This document shows, in pieces, positions 12,756 to 23,845 of a DNA stretch of 64,000 nucleotides (position 1 is the stretch's first letter; each line of letters begins with the position of its first letter). A program made the translations under genes and the position numbers. The stretch comes from Colias croceus (Eukaryota > Arthropoda > Insecta > Lepidoptera > Pieridae). The notes under the pieces are model-generated. The model was given only the letters and a program-made list of their open reading frames with translations, had not been told where the DNA came from and made no database searches. The stretch is from NCBI RefSeq assembly GCF_905220415.1, contig NC_059566.1, positions 3,596,001-3,660,000 on the forward strand, read 5' to 3'.

Positions 12756-12899
12756 GGCCTATTATCCGTCCAATAAAGTATTACACGAAAAAAACCTGTA
12801 AACTGTCATATACGGACAATTAGAATACATTTTTGAAATGGTAGTTTAATACGTTATTCGATGAATAAGTTTTAAACAAGGATTGAAAAATCAGCCCTA
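12756..12899. mobile_element. Partial copy of the 54289 MITE
   Basis: Shares TATTCGATGAATAAGTTTTA and ends AAGGATTGAAAAATCAGCCC; the left terminus is missing. Confidence 0.65.
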
Positions 12900-12901
12900 A
12901 A

Positions 12902-13096
12902 TCTATACTAATATTTTAAAGCTGAAGAGTTTGTTTGTTTGTTTGAACGCGCTAATCTCGGGAACTACTGGTCCGATTTGAAAAATTCTTTCGGTGTTAG
13001 ATAGCCCATTTATCGAGGAAGGCTATAGGCTATATATCATCACGCTACGACCAATAGGGGTGGAGCCACGGGGGTGAAACCGCGCGCAGCAGCTAG
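12902..13096 (+). mobile_element. Helitron-like element, type A
   Basis: TCTATACTAATATTTTAAAG start, CTAG end, full-length. Confidence 0.78.
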
Positions 13097-13334
13097 TAAG
13101 ATATACTCATGAAATGATTGTATTGTTACCGATCCTTGATAAGTGTACAAAGTTTGAATTAAATCTCTCCGTTTAAAGTGGGTCAAATCGAGTCTAAAGT
13201 CAATAAGTTAATTACTGTTCTATCTTCTTGCCACTATAATATATGTATATAGTAAAACGTTATGTGTATTTTACTATTAAATTTGGTTCTCCTATTAATT
13301 AATAAATAAATGCATTAACCGTAAGGTTAATCAT

Positions 13335-13624
13335 GTGGCAACTAATCTCAGGAACTACTGTTCCGATTTGAAAAATTCTTTCGGTGTTACATAGTCCCTT
13401 TATCGAGGAAGGCTAATTGCTATATATCACCACGCTAAGAACAACCACGTATAACCGTTGTTTGTTTGTTTGTTTGAACGCGCTAATCCGATTTGAAAAA
13501 TTCTTTCAGTGTTAGATAGCTCATTTATCGAGGAAGGTTAAGGAAGGAAGGAAGGTTAAGGAATCATCACGCTACGACCAACAGGAGAGGAGCCACGCGG
13601 GTGAAACCGCGCGGAGCAGCTAGT
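13335..13624 (+). mobile_element. Two fragmentary type A Helitrons
   Basis: Partial copy 13335-13445, then a second 13455-13624 with an internal deletion and an AAGG microsatellite (13540-13562). Confidence 0.6.
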
Positions 13625-13809
13625 TAATTATATGATCCTTATAAGTAGTATTTTGAATACTTGATACTGACTATAAATATATCTATTAAAATGATTGACC
13701 ATTAAATATATTATCCTCTTTGTTTTTAATGATGAATCACCATTATCCTTAGCGCCTCCCAAACATGTTCAAATCTATAGTTTTCCTTAATTAATTTTCC
13801 TCGTTTCAG

Positions 13810-14358
13810 ATGTGATGGAGTCTTGACATCAAAACTATGGGAAGTGCTAAACATACTGCGATCAAACAAGCAACCATGGGTGAAGAGAAGAAATCCATAA
13901 AAGACATCCTCAAAAAACCGTTCCAAGCGATATTCAATAGAAAAGACAAGAGAAAGAACAAAGCAACAGATAAAGATCCGGAAAGAGATAAAAAGGAAAC
14001 AGAGAAAGTAAAAGAAATTGTTGTTACACCGGTTACTGAACTGTTAAATAAATTATCACTGAAAGATGATGAGATAGACTTAAGCAAACTTTCGATAAAA
14101 GATGATGATGAAGATGAATTCAAAAACTTCTCTTGCAAAGTAATTGACGATGTTAGGTGTACTAGATTAGATTCACACAAATCAGACGACAGTGGGTATT
14201 CAGAAAAAATAGAGTCAGATGATGAAAAAGATTCAAAGGTAGATGATAAAAAGAAAAAGAAAGTACAGACTGTTGCTATATCGAGGGCTCCGATACAGAA
14301 TAAACATCAATTTGTGACGCCTGCGCATCCGTATTCAAGAGAGGCTGATTTTAGACAG
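13810..14358 (+). CDS. IkB-like gene, exon with start codon
   Basis: The acceptor TTTCAG ends at 13809 and the donor GTAAGA begins at 14359. Untranslated to 13836, then residues 1-174. Lysine/aspartate-rich and low in hydrophobics, so probably disordered. A long opposite-strand frame here is a shadow of the acidic/basic codon bias. Confidence 0.8.
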
Positions 14359-17300
14359 GTAAGAATAATTATTGTATATTTTCTTCTCTATATCCATACT
14401 TATTATAAATGCGAAAGTAACTCTGTCTGTTACTTAATCACGCCTAAACTACTGAACCAATTTGCATGAAATTTGGTATGGAACTATGGAGATATTTTGA
14501 TACGCGAAAGGATATAGGCTACCTTTTATTGCGAAATATGTACCACGGGCGAAGCCGGGGCGGACCTCTAGTCTTCTATAAAAATTAAACCAGTTTTCCT
14601 TGGTCACGAACGGGTGGACCGATTTCGATAATTTTTTTTTTTTATTATATTTCTTGAAGTACGATGATGGTTCTTATGTAGAGAAAATGTAAATATGTAC
14701 CACGGGCGAAGCCAGGGCGGACCGCTAGTATTATATAAAATTCTCATGTCACTATGTTAGAGGTAGTTACCACACTCCTCCGACACGGCTTTACCAACTC
14801 TCACGGATCTTATTTTGTACTAGCAGACAAACATGAATAATCTAAATCTTTCTATGTGTAATCTAAACTCTTTATGTGTACCATATTTTGTACAGTATAG
14901 GCTGGTTGCAGAGCTTGACCGACCATACGCACGCGTATTGTCATGCGCATTAGTGTCATAGTCATACAATTGTTGATGCGTATCGTCAGGACCGACGGTA
15001 CGCACTGACGGTCTGTCAAGCTCTGCAACCAGCCTTAGTGTCATAGTCATACAATTGTTGATGCGTATCGTCAGGACCGACGGTACGCACTGACGGTCGG
15101 TCAAGCTCTGCAACCAGCCTAAATGTTTTTAAATATGAAAAATTAGCACAATAAAGGAACTAATAAAAAACAAATTACAATATTATTACAATCTTTTAAA
15201 GATCACCATTAAAAAGATTAATACGATAACATTAATATATCAACCAGACGTTAAATTATAACTAACTAGTTTTCCGCCCGCGGCTTTGCACGCGTTTTCA
15301 AAGAAAAACGCGCATAGTTCCCGTTCCCGTGGGATTTCCGGGATAAAATCTATTCTATGTGTTAATCCAAGTTACCCTCTATATGTGTGCTAAATTTCAT
15401 TGTAATCGGTTCAGTAGTATTTGCGTGAAAGAGTAACAAACATACATATACATACATCGATCCGCACAAACTTTCGCATTTATAATATTAGTAGGAAACA
15501 TAATTGATTGAATAACAATTGACCCTGATATGACCAAAGATCTTTCTTTGATAGATCTAACACTTACAATTTATAAGGCTGAATAAGTGAACTTTCTAAG
15601 CACTTTCATTTTAAAGCTTCTTGAACGATTGCTAACGTCATTGTAATAGATAGGTGATGGTTACTATGACGTCATATAGCAGTACTAATTCAAGTATAGG
15701 AAAAAATAGTTATATACCTATGTATGGGTAGTACTGCCTCCTTGGTACAGTGGTTGACGCATGAACGTAGAGCCGAAGGGTCCTGGGTTCGATTCCCGAG
15801 ACGAAGAAAGAAAAATGTCTCGGTCTGGCAGGACACAGGAGGCTGATCACCTACTTGTCCCTAAAGAAAATCGATCAGTGAGACAGATGTATGCATAATT
15901 CATCTGCCCCTTACCCCATCACACAAGACTTTTTATATAGATTGTCTAGTGCCATCACAGTTCAACACTAGAATTAGTACTGCTTTGTCACAGTATGCCC
16001 ATTGTATGATTTCATAAAACTTTTTTTAAGTAAAATATTTTTATTTACAGATCAGCCAAATAAACAAACAGACATTCTCCGGGGGCCAAGTGCTCGTGAA
16101 CAACACCACAAGAGCCGACAATTCCTTCTTGAACCAAGCGCTACAACTCGTCGACACAAATGTGCGGGAATTCAACAAAAACACGCAAGAGGAACAGGTC
16201 AAATACTGGCAAATGGCTGAAGAGTTCATTAACGAAAAGACCACGGAAGAGGACCTCATCGCAGAGCTGTTACAAGTGAACCCTGACATCTGTCAGCTGT
16301 CAAACTTCCCGCCGAAAGCCACAGATAATATAATGGCCACTTTTGACACCTGCCAAGTGTCAATAATCCCGCCGGAGGAGAATCCAATCGAGGAGTTCGA
16401 GAACGCAAACATCATTGGAGAATACGATGCATCGGAAATATTTACGCAATGTATTCGAAATGAAATGGATACATTGAACGTTTTTCCGACTCCGCCTAGA
16501 TCGGAAAACGTACCAAGTCCTATGTCGGATTCACAGTCGTACTATCCAAGCCATTCTCCAAGTAATTACACGCTTTCCCCTGAAACGTCTTCACCAATGT
16601 ATAACAGTGATTACGAAAGATACCAAGACGTTCAGTACGAGTATCCAAGCGTACTTGACAGTTTAGAAACGGAGAATGACGTTGACAGCACAGATAAAAA
16701 AGCGCGGGAAAAAGCGTCTATGACGTTAAAACAATATAAAGACATGCAGAAAGATATAGCCGCGGAATTCTCGAAAATGGAGTGTTGCCAGGCGAATAGG
16801 AAAACTTGTAAAGAATTGTTTCAAGGGCACTTGAATAAGTTGAAGCTAGAACATAGGAAGATGATTTGTCAAAAGGTTGCCTGTTTGGATCTCGGGAAAG
16901 CGTACGGGTAAGTTCTATCTATACAAATACTAGCTTACCGCCCGCGGCTTCCACCAACTTGCCAAGTTAGGTGTGAAAGGGACAAAAAACAACCAGGCGT
17001 CATTCAAGGTCATACCTTCCCGTGACAAGTCAACGTGCATAGTGCAATCTCCAGTGTATTAGATATAAGCTTCTTGGACAAATGATTTGCATAGATAAGA
17101 AAAGATGCAATTTTACATAATATACTCATATGTGTGTGTTCAATGTTCATTCTGAAATACATTTTAAAAGAAAGAGATGGTAGGAAGAAAATTCACACTT
17201 TCTTTAATAAAAATAATATAAAAAAATGTTCTTATTTTTGGGGGTTTACTCGCTACTACATCTAGTAGCGAGGGTAAATTAGTATCATTTTTAACATTGC

Positions 17301-20300
17301 AAACAGACACTCCAATATTTTTATTTATATACGCTAAGACTAAGGAAAAATTTAAAGATTATTGGATATACAATATACATACTGACTGCCGATATACATA
17401 TATAGAGATCTCGTTAAAATGCAAATTGCTTCGAGACGCCTGATATAAGGAAAACGTTGACTTTTTTCCTATATTTTTTAGCACAGTAACACATTATATT
17501 GCAAATAATCATCACCATCATCATTATAACTGTCATATTATATACTAGCTTACCGCCTGCGGCTTCGCCCGCTTCGTCTAAAACCTAATAAATTATATAC
17601 TAAAACCTTGTTCTTAAATCACTCTGTCTATTAGAAAAAACCGCATCAAAATCCGTTGCGTAGTTTTAAAGATTTAAGCATACATAGGGACAGAGAAAGC
17701 TACTTTGTAGTGATTATTAAATAAATAAATTTCATTGTTCTATTACACAAAACTACTGAACCGATTTGACAAAAACCTAGATTATAACATGGTGCATAAT
17801 TCTTAAAGGATCATATCAAACTATACCTTTAACAATGGTTGCCTGAAAGAGATCACTTCTAAGCTATAAGGCCGCCCAATAAATTTTTATTGTTTTCAAA
17901 ACATATTCTCTATATGTAACTTTTATATTTTTCAGAGTATTGCAACACATAATAGCAAGTCTAACAAACGGCAACACGGATGAAGATTTACAGTTGGCTC
18001 TGTTCAGCTTAATCTGTGAGAAAGTGCTGGCTCTAAAAAAGGAATTGTTTATCGGAGAGTTTGGTAAGTTTTTTTTATTTATTTTCACTGATACTTTGAT
18101 CTTTTATTCTCAGTTTTTAAATAAATAAATAAATATCTTTATTTGCTCAAATGTGGTTTACAAGTTATTACAATAAGGAAAGTACAGCACATTCGCCAGT
18201 CACACTGGCATGCAAACATAGTTTTACAGCTCCGCATAATCAGTAAAAAAAATATTATATAAACATTTATTATTATAGTTTAGTTCAATTGTCTATTTAT
18301 TATTATGCATGTCAATATTTATATTTATCACCCAAAAAGTCCCTTACATTATAAAAATTTTTGCCTATTGAGTTGTAATTTTACAAGTAATATCTTATAG
18401 TATATTCTTTTTACCATTCGTTTAGTCGTTTTGTTACTTGCTAACGTAACATTCTTAGCTATTTTCAAAAGCGTTTGGAAAAAATATGTAAATTCAAGCG
18501 AAGTGAAATAAATAATTCTAATTTGATACTATATCTATACTTCTATACTAATATTATAAAGAGGAAAGGTTTGTATGTATGTATGTATGGTTTTCACGCA
18601 TAAACTACTGGACCGATTTTGATGAAATTTGGCACAGACTATCTTTAGACCCTGAGAAAGAACCTAGGCTACCTTTTATTATTTATATAAACTCCATTGG
18701 TATTATTACAAAACAATTTAAACACAGTCTAACTTTAAACCAGGGATCTGTCACTTTAATCGTTGTTTATGTGAAATACGACAAAACCAGATTAAAGAGA
18801 ACCCGCGTTAAAAGTTACTGTCTAATTTTTTTTGTGGTAAGACATCATTTTTTTAACCGACTTCAAAAGAAGGAGGAACTTTTCAATTCGGCCGGTATGC
18901 TTTTTTTTATGTATGTACACCGATTACTCCGAGGTTTCTGAACCGATTTACGTGATTCTTTTTTGTTCGATGCGGGATGGTGTCGAATTGGTCCCATAAA
19001 ATTTTTATTCGGATAGGCCCAGTAGTTTTTATTTTATGAGCATTTTTGTCTGTATTTGTAAATGTTGCAAGTGCAAGTTTGAAGTCGGTTGTTTTTAACG
19101 CAGTTATCACTTGTTGTGTCCTTTTTACAAAAAACTTACCAAATAATATTAATTTCCAGGTCTAAATCTACTAAAAGCAGCCGTACTACGTTGTCCCAGC
19201 AGACCGCTTATCACAAGATATTTGGTGCAATGCATACGAACAGTTACTAGAGAAGATACGTACAAACCTGCAGGGGAATGCCTGTTTACTGAGGTTAGTT
19301 ATCACTACATAGTATAAAACAAAGTCGCTTTCTCTGTCCCATGTCCCTTTGTATGCTTAAATCTTTAAAACTACGCAACGGATTTTGATGTGGTTTTTTT
19401 TAATAGATAGAGTGATTCAAGAGGAAGGTTTTAGTATAATTTACCGCCCGCGGCTTCGCCGCGGGCGGTAAGCTGGTTAATAATATAATATTCTAGCTGT
19501 GCTGTGCGGTTTTACCCGTATTGCTCCGCTCCTGTTGGTGTTAGCGTGATGATATATAGCCTATAGCCTTCCTCGATAAATGGACTATCTAATACCTTCA
19601 ATCGGACCAGTAGTTCCTGAGATGAGCGCATTCAAACAAACAAACTCTTCAGCTTTATCATATTATTATAAGTATTCATAAACAACTACATACAACTCAT
19701 AATTACAATTAAAAATTGTCCGAGTCAAAACTCTGCCTATGCATTATAGGCAGAGTTTTCTAAAAAGACATACAATAGATATTGAACATTACTGTCATGA
19801 AATAAGGTGTAAATTTGAATGAATGTTTTATCCGACAGTATGTGATTTCACAAACAATTAATCAAGCGAAATTTAATGAAAGCAATTTCACAGTCCAAAA
19901 TAATAAAAATGTCTATACCAACTTAGTTTTATAAATTAAAAATAGTAGCATTTATAATGGAGTGATACTGCTTTCCGAATCGGTGGTAAATGTTAACATA
20001 TGTTATGACAAGTCAAACACGTGCTTCTAGAAGATTTGAATAAATAAATGTTTGAGTTTGAAGTTCTATCTATGTATTGAACATTCTGTTAAAATATAAG
20101 AAATCAGGCTTTGAGTTTTCACTGCTACCATTCTTTAACTGCCTTTTATATTATGTTAATGAGTGTTGAATTAAAACTCTTATTATGTTTTTCTTTTCCT
20201 GATTTCGTTTCCTTTTTTTTTTTATTCTTAATTAGCTCTTTTTTTCCGCTAGGTCGACGCTCTTGGTGACAATCTAATAATCGCTTGCGCTCGTGGTGGG

Positions 20301-23300
20301 GACACATTTGCGCTGTCTCTATACGAGCTTGTGTCGAAGCACAGTGGGGACGTACCATTGTTCGCTTTGCACCATGCTAATGCTGATGGTGAGTATGGGA
20401 GAGGGGAGGTGGGGAGTGAGGGAGGATGGTTGAGGGGAGGATGAGGAGGGGAGATGGAAAGTGGTGAGGTGTGGAGGAGGGGAGATGGGAGAATGGTTGA
20501 GAGGAGATGGGGAGGTGGGAGGATGGGTGAGGGTAGAGGGGAGATGGGGAAAGAGGAGGATTTTTTATATTTATTTATTACACTGTTCTATGCTAGTTAA
20601 TAATACAAATTACTTACGTTTGTATTACGTTAATAATACAAACTAAAACTTATAGCTAGACTAGCACAGAGGGCGGGCCTTATCACTAAACAGTGATCTC
20701 TTCCATGGGTAGTGGGGAGATGAGGATGATGGGTGATAGGAGGTGGGGAGGATGGGAGAGGTAAGATGGGCAGTTGGGAGGATGGGACAGGGGAGATGTG
20801 TGATAGATTTGATTTGATAACGATAATATATAGGTTTGGTTAAGTAGATATTTTAAGATTTTTCGTGGGTCTGTTATAAATTATAATCTAGCTTTTTTTT
20901 CCATCAAAATAAATTTTGAAAAATCATGTATCTGTCCTTTTAACTCCATTTTGATTCACTTTTACCAGACAGATTTAATTCAAACTTTGTACACTTATCA
21001 AGGATCGGTGACAATACAATAATGTCTTATCTACATCATACTAAATAGATTTTTATTTATATTATATTCATCTTATTAAATCGTGTGAAACTTCTTTATC
21101 GGGGTTGGAGAAAAATGTAGTGTAACATTTTTCCGTTACGCGCCATCTTTTTCTTATCCCTACCACGCGTGTTTATTTCTGTAAAGTTGCATAATATGGT
21201 AAATTATTTTTTGCAAAATAAGGTCATAAAGAAGTTTCACTTCTTACGTGTGTACACTAGTACACGCACACATTTTTTTTATTTAAATTATATGCATGTT
21301 ATAAAATCGTGTTTTTAATATAATTATATATAATTATAGATTACTTTTTATGAGTTTTGACTGGGCACGTCGGTTAAAACCTATATTGACTAGATGTCTC
21401 GACTTAAAATCAGTTAATAAGGATATTGACCGATGCCCTTAGTCAATAACGTTATTAACTGGTTTAATCAGATAAAATCAGTTAATAAGGATATTAACCG
21501 ACGCCCTTAGTCAATATCCTTATTAACTGATTTTACCGGTCAATAACGTTATTGACTGGTTCAGGGTTTTGACTGTAACATATATATTTTTATATATATT
21601 TTTCAGGATACACAGCATTACACGTAGCTTGCAGTACACATAGCGTGAAATCACCAAGAATTCACATCACACACGTGCTCTTAGAACACGCTGGTGTGGA
21701 TTTGTGGCGTGAGGTAAATATCTATACTAATATTATAAATGCGAAAGTAACTCTGTCTGTCTGTCTGTTATGTTACTCAATTACGTCTAAACTACTGAAC
21801 CAATTTGCATGAAATTTGATATGGAGATATTTTGATACCCGAGAAAGGACATAGGCTACCTTTTATTGCGAAATATGTACATATTACGGGCGAAGCCGGG
21901 GCGGACCGCTAGTACCTAATATGTTAATTATGATAAATACTTAATTTTTAACTATTTTTCAGTTTTGTATGTGGCATCTCAAGTTATTTTCGAACAATAA
22001 TTTATATGTATATTAATTAGATCTTTGCCAAAATTATTGGTATAGACGGCACAGTGAATCAAACACAATTAAGTTAATTTGAAAATATGACAATTATTAA
22101 GCTATTGCATAGCTTCTATCGCGGGCCTGAATCGAGAAATTCCGTAACGAAAAAACCTCACGCTCCCCACGGGGACGGGCGGAGGTGTGGCTTGAAGGCA
22201 TAGCATGCAATAGCGCAACCGCCCCAGTCCCCGAGTGACATACGTATTATTTTTTATTTAACGCTCCGCCCGTGATACATGTTTACGGTTTCTCTACAAA
22301 AGATCCATGCTCAAGGAATCTATACTAATATTATAAAACTGAAGAGTTTGTTTGTTTGTTTGAACGCGCTAATCTCGGGAACTACTGGTCCGATTTGAAA
22401 AATTATTTCGGTGTTAGATAGCCCATTTATCGAGGAAGGCTATAGGCTATATAACATCACGCTACGACCAACAGGAGTGGAGCCACGGGGGTGAAACCGC
22501 GCGGAGCAGCTAGTATTATATAAAAAGAATTAACGAAAACGGTTCAGCCGTTCTCGAGTTATGCGCATACCGACACATTTGGCGATGCATTTTTATATTA
22601 TAGATAAAGGTTTAAAAGATAAACATTGCCATTTTTGTCAAATTTTTTTATTACGTTCTATCTCAGACAACTAAAAATTCAACTACATATGTCATCTTAA
22701 ACAACAAATCCGTTTCCGGAATATACAGTGATAACTTGCTTCTGCCCGTTAACTCAAACCTTCTCTTTTATTTCTTACTAGCTTTCTGCCGGCGGCTTCG
22801 CCCGCTTTGTCTAAAACCTAATAAATTATATACTAAAACCTTCCTCTTGAATCACTCTATCTATTAAAAAAAACCACATCAAAATCCGTTGCGTAGTTTT
22901 AAAGATTTAAGCATACAAGGGGACATAGGGACAGAGAAAGCGACTTTGTTTTATACTATGTAGTGATTAATGTTTTTATTTATTTTTTTCAGGATATAAA
23001 AGGTGGTGAAACAGCACTACATTTGGCTGTAAATTCAGCGAATTGTGACCTTCGTCTCATTATGGTCATATTTAAGAACATCGATCGAAAACTGTGGAAG
23101 AAACTTGCACATGTGCAAAATAGAAGGTAATACATGATTAAATCCATACTAATATTATAAATGCGAAAGTGACTCTGTCTGTCTGTCTTTTACTCAATCA
23201 CGCCTTAACTACTGAACCAATTTGCATGAAATTTGGTATGGAGATATTTTGATACCCGAGAAAGGACATAAGCTACTTTTTATCCCGGGAATATAACGCA

Positions 23301-23845
23301 ATCCCGGAAATCCCACGGGAACGGAAACTATGCGGGTTTTTCTTTGACTGCGCTGGCGAAGCTGCGGGTGGAAAGCTAATATAATATAAAATTTCGTATC
23401 AAGTAAGGTCCTACGAAACGGCTGGACCGATTGTCGTGAAATTTTGACCCACAATTTCGGTGCAACAATCAATTTGACTTTATTTTATATATTTGAAGTG
23501 AAACTTTTTTGTGAAAAAAATTTAGTGTAACATTTTTTCGTTACGCGTGACATTTTTCCGTTACGCGTCATTTTTTCTTATCCCTACCACGCGTGATTCG
23601 ACGTATTTCTGTAAAGTTGCATGTAGTAAATTATTTTTTGAAAAACAAGGTCATAATAAAGTTTCACTTCTTACGTGTGTACACTAGTACACCCACACAT
23701 TTTTTTTTTAAATTATATTTATATTAAATTGTATTTATTTTACAGCTCGGTAACTCCACTAGAATACGCCAGGTCTGCGAGCAAATCGTCGACAAGACAA
23801 AACTTTCCGATCGAAGTGTTGGAATTCCTCAAGAAATGCCGTTAA
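13837..23845 (+). CDS. Nuclear IkB-like ankyrin-repeat protein (8 coding exons, 705 aa)
   Basis: Joined exons 13837-14358, 16051-16907, 17936-18063, 19160-19293, 20253-20388, 21607-21713, 22993-23126 and 23746-23845; all introns are GT-AG and all phases agree. Residues 1-150 are charged and lysine-rich, with basic clusters near 26-42 and 137-142 that could be nuclear signals, and DSGYSE at 118-123 resembles a shortened IKK/beta-TrCP degron. Residues 175-460 are acidic, then Ser/Pro/Tyr-rich. Residues 460-547 are helical. From about 548 come ankyrin-type units, with TALHVA (about 594), TALHLA (about 634) and TPLEYA (about 676) cores. By family knowledge this layout (long disordered N terminus, C-terminal ankyrins) fits atypical nuclear IkB proteins (Bcl-3/IkB-zeta type; fly pickle/charon), which tune Relish/NF-kB. 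That identity is inference. An acceptor at 13809 shows that a 5' leader exon lies upstream, not found. ATG 13837 is used; ATG 13876 has the better context. Confidence 0.78.
14393..14573 (+). mobile_element. Helitron-like element, type B
   Basis: TC terminus 35 nt after the 5' splice site at 14359. Confidence 0.7.
14898..15119. mobile_element. TA-flanked MITE with duplicated right terminus
   Basis: AGGCTGGTTGCAGAGCTTGA inverted at 15119. The right-end block (TGATGCGTATCGTCAGGACC...CAACCAGCC) occurs twice in tandem, at about 14972-15034 and 15058-15119. TA on both sides suggests the Tc1/mariner class. Confidence 0.7.
15266..15496 (-). mobile_element. Helitron-like element, type D
   Basis: CTAG at 15266-15269; TCCTACTAATATTATAAATG on the minus strand at the other end. 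Confidence 0.76.
15735..15925 (+). mobile_element. tRNA-derived SINE (family 2)
   Basis: Head GCCTCCTTGGTACAGTGGTT with B box GGGTTCGATTCCC, then ATGTCTCGGTCTGGCAGG and GATCACCTACTTGTCCCTAA. Confidence 0.78.
16051..16907 (+). CDS. IkB-like gene, large central exon
   Basis: Acceptor TTTACAG, donor GTAAGT. Residues 175-460. Contains an acidic stretch and a run of Ser-Pro dipeptides (SPMSDSQ, SPSNYTLSPETSSP) like a transactivation or phospho-regulated region, then a Lys-rich helical segment before the ankyrin part. Confidence 0.85.
17545..17712 (-). mobile_element. Helitron-like element, type C
   Basis: In intron 2. Another relic CTAG-GCTTACCGCCCGCGG tail sits at 16930, 23 nt after the donor. 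Confidence 0.7.
17826..17880 (+). mobile_element. LINE 3'-tail fragment
   Basis: GGTTGCCTGAAAGAGATCAC ... AAGGCCGCCCAATAAA; related pieces lie inverted at 20560-20705 and 47200-47325. Confidence 0.5.
17936..18063 (+). CDS. IkB-like gene, exon 3 of coding part
   Basis: Acceptor TTTTTCAG, donor GTAAGT, phase 2 in and 1 out. Encodes residues 460-503, a helical stretch (VLQHIIASLTNG...). The phase match with both neighbours supports it. Confidence 0.82.
18540..18690 (+). mobile_element. Helitron-like element, type F (3' end lost)
   Basis: TCTATACTAATATTATAAAG then AGGAAAGGTTTGTATGTATG; no CTAG terminus found. Confidence 0.6.
18852..19096. mobile_element. Inverted-repeat element with ACCGACTTCAAA ends
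   Basis: ACCGACTTCAAAAGAAGG at the left and TTTGAAGTCGGTTGT at the right; contains the CAATTCGGCCGGTATG block seen again at 30995-31045. Confidence 0.6.
19160..19293 (+). CDS. IkB-like gene, exon 4
   Basis: Acceptor TTTCCAG, donor GTTAGT. Residues 503-547, ending ECLFTE. A Helitron-like element starts 19 nt after the donor. Confidence 0.82.
19312..19670. mobile_element. Type C (+) and type A (-) Helitrons in intron 4
   Basis: C copy starts 19 nt after the donor and ends about 19475; inverted A copy 19493-19670. Confidence 0.7.
20253..20388 (+). CDS. IkB-like gene, exon 5 (first ankyrin-like unit)
   Basis: A polypyrimidine run precedes the CTAG acceptor; donor GTGAGT. Residues 548-593, with GDNLIIACARGGDTFALSLYE matching the helix-turn-helix spacing of an ankyrin repeat. 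The donor is followed directly by a G-rich minisatellite-like tract. Confidence 0.82.
20389..20560 (+). repeat. G-rich purine tract after an exon donor
   Basis: Degenerate GGGGAGATGGG / GGAGGATGG repeats on the sense strand, with a second block at 20690-20800. Many GGG/GGGG runs spaced closely enough for G-quadruplexes. Confidence 0.75.
21407..21568. repeat. Nested palindrome cluster
   Basis: GTCAATAACGTTATTGAC (21539-21556) is a perfect 18-bp palindrome. Several direct and inverted copies of GTTAATAAGGATATTGACC and TAACTGATTTTA surround it. Confidence 0.7.
21607..21713 (+). CDS. IkB-like gene, exon 6 (ankyrin unit)
   Basis: Acceptor TTTTTCAG, donor GTAAAT. Residues 593-628, with the TALHVA ankyrin core. 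A Helitron-like element begins 8 nt into the intron, sparing only GTAAATA of the original donor side. Confidence 0.84.
21721..21912 (+). mobile_element. Helitron-like element, type B
   Basis: TC terminus 8 nt after exon 6; ends CTAG 21909-21912. Confidence 0.78.
22099..22214. mobile_element. MITE with AAGCTATTGCAT ends, copy 2
   Basis: Same core and ends as 11810-11947; in intron 6 of the IkB-like gene. Confidence 0.65.
22319..22513 (+). mobile_element. Helitron-like element, type A
   Basis: Full-length. An inverted type E remnant follows (22530-22608), and the segmental duplication starts inside that remnant. Confidence 0.76.
22778..22965 (-). mobile_element. Helitron-like element, type C
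   Basis: Ends 27 nt before the exon 7 acceptor, so the branch point may lie within or at the edge of the element. Paralogue 34719-34907. Confidence 0.75.
22993..23126 (+). CDS. IkB-like gene, exon 7 (ankyrin unit)
   Basis: Acceptor TTTTTTTCAG, donor GTAATA. Residues 629-673, with GGETALHLAV. Lies inside segmental-duplication copy 1; its paralogue is at 34935-35068. Confidence 0.85.
23143..23379 (+). mobile_element. Helitron-like element, type B/D chimera, with empty site in copy 2
   Basis: TCCATACTAATATTATAAAT ... GAAAGCTAA. Flanks TTAAA and TATAATATAA join seamlessly at the paralogous site near 35075, showing insertion between A and T without a target duplication, as Helitrons do. Confidence 0.82.
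23746..23845 (+). CDS. IkB-like gene, terminal exon
   Basis: Acceptor TTTTACAG. Residues 673-705, from TPLEYARS to FLKKCR and TAA at 23843-23845. AATAAA follows at 23854 and 24157. The paralogous copy is at 35734-35833. Confidence 0.85.

Larger units (their letters stand above)
14359..16050 (+). other. Intron 1 of the IkB-like gene: repeat-filled
   Basis: Holds, in order, Helitron B (14393-14573), Helitron E (14575-14735), the TA-flanked MITE, Helitron D inverted (15266-15496) and SINE family 2. No coding evidence between them. Confidence 0.75.

Noticed and set aside
13806..14180. Minus-strand frame of 124 codons
   Set aside because: Antisense shadow of the Lys/Asp-rich first coding exon of the IkB-like gene.
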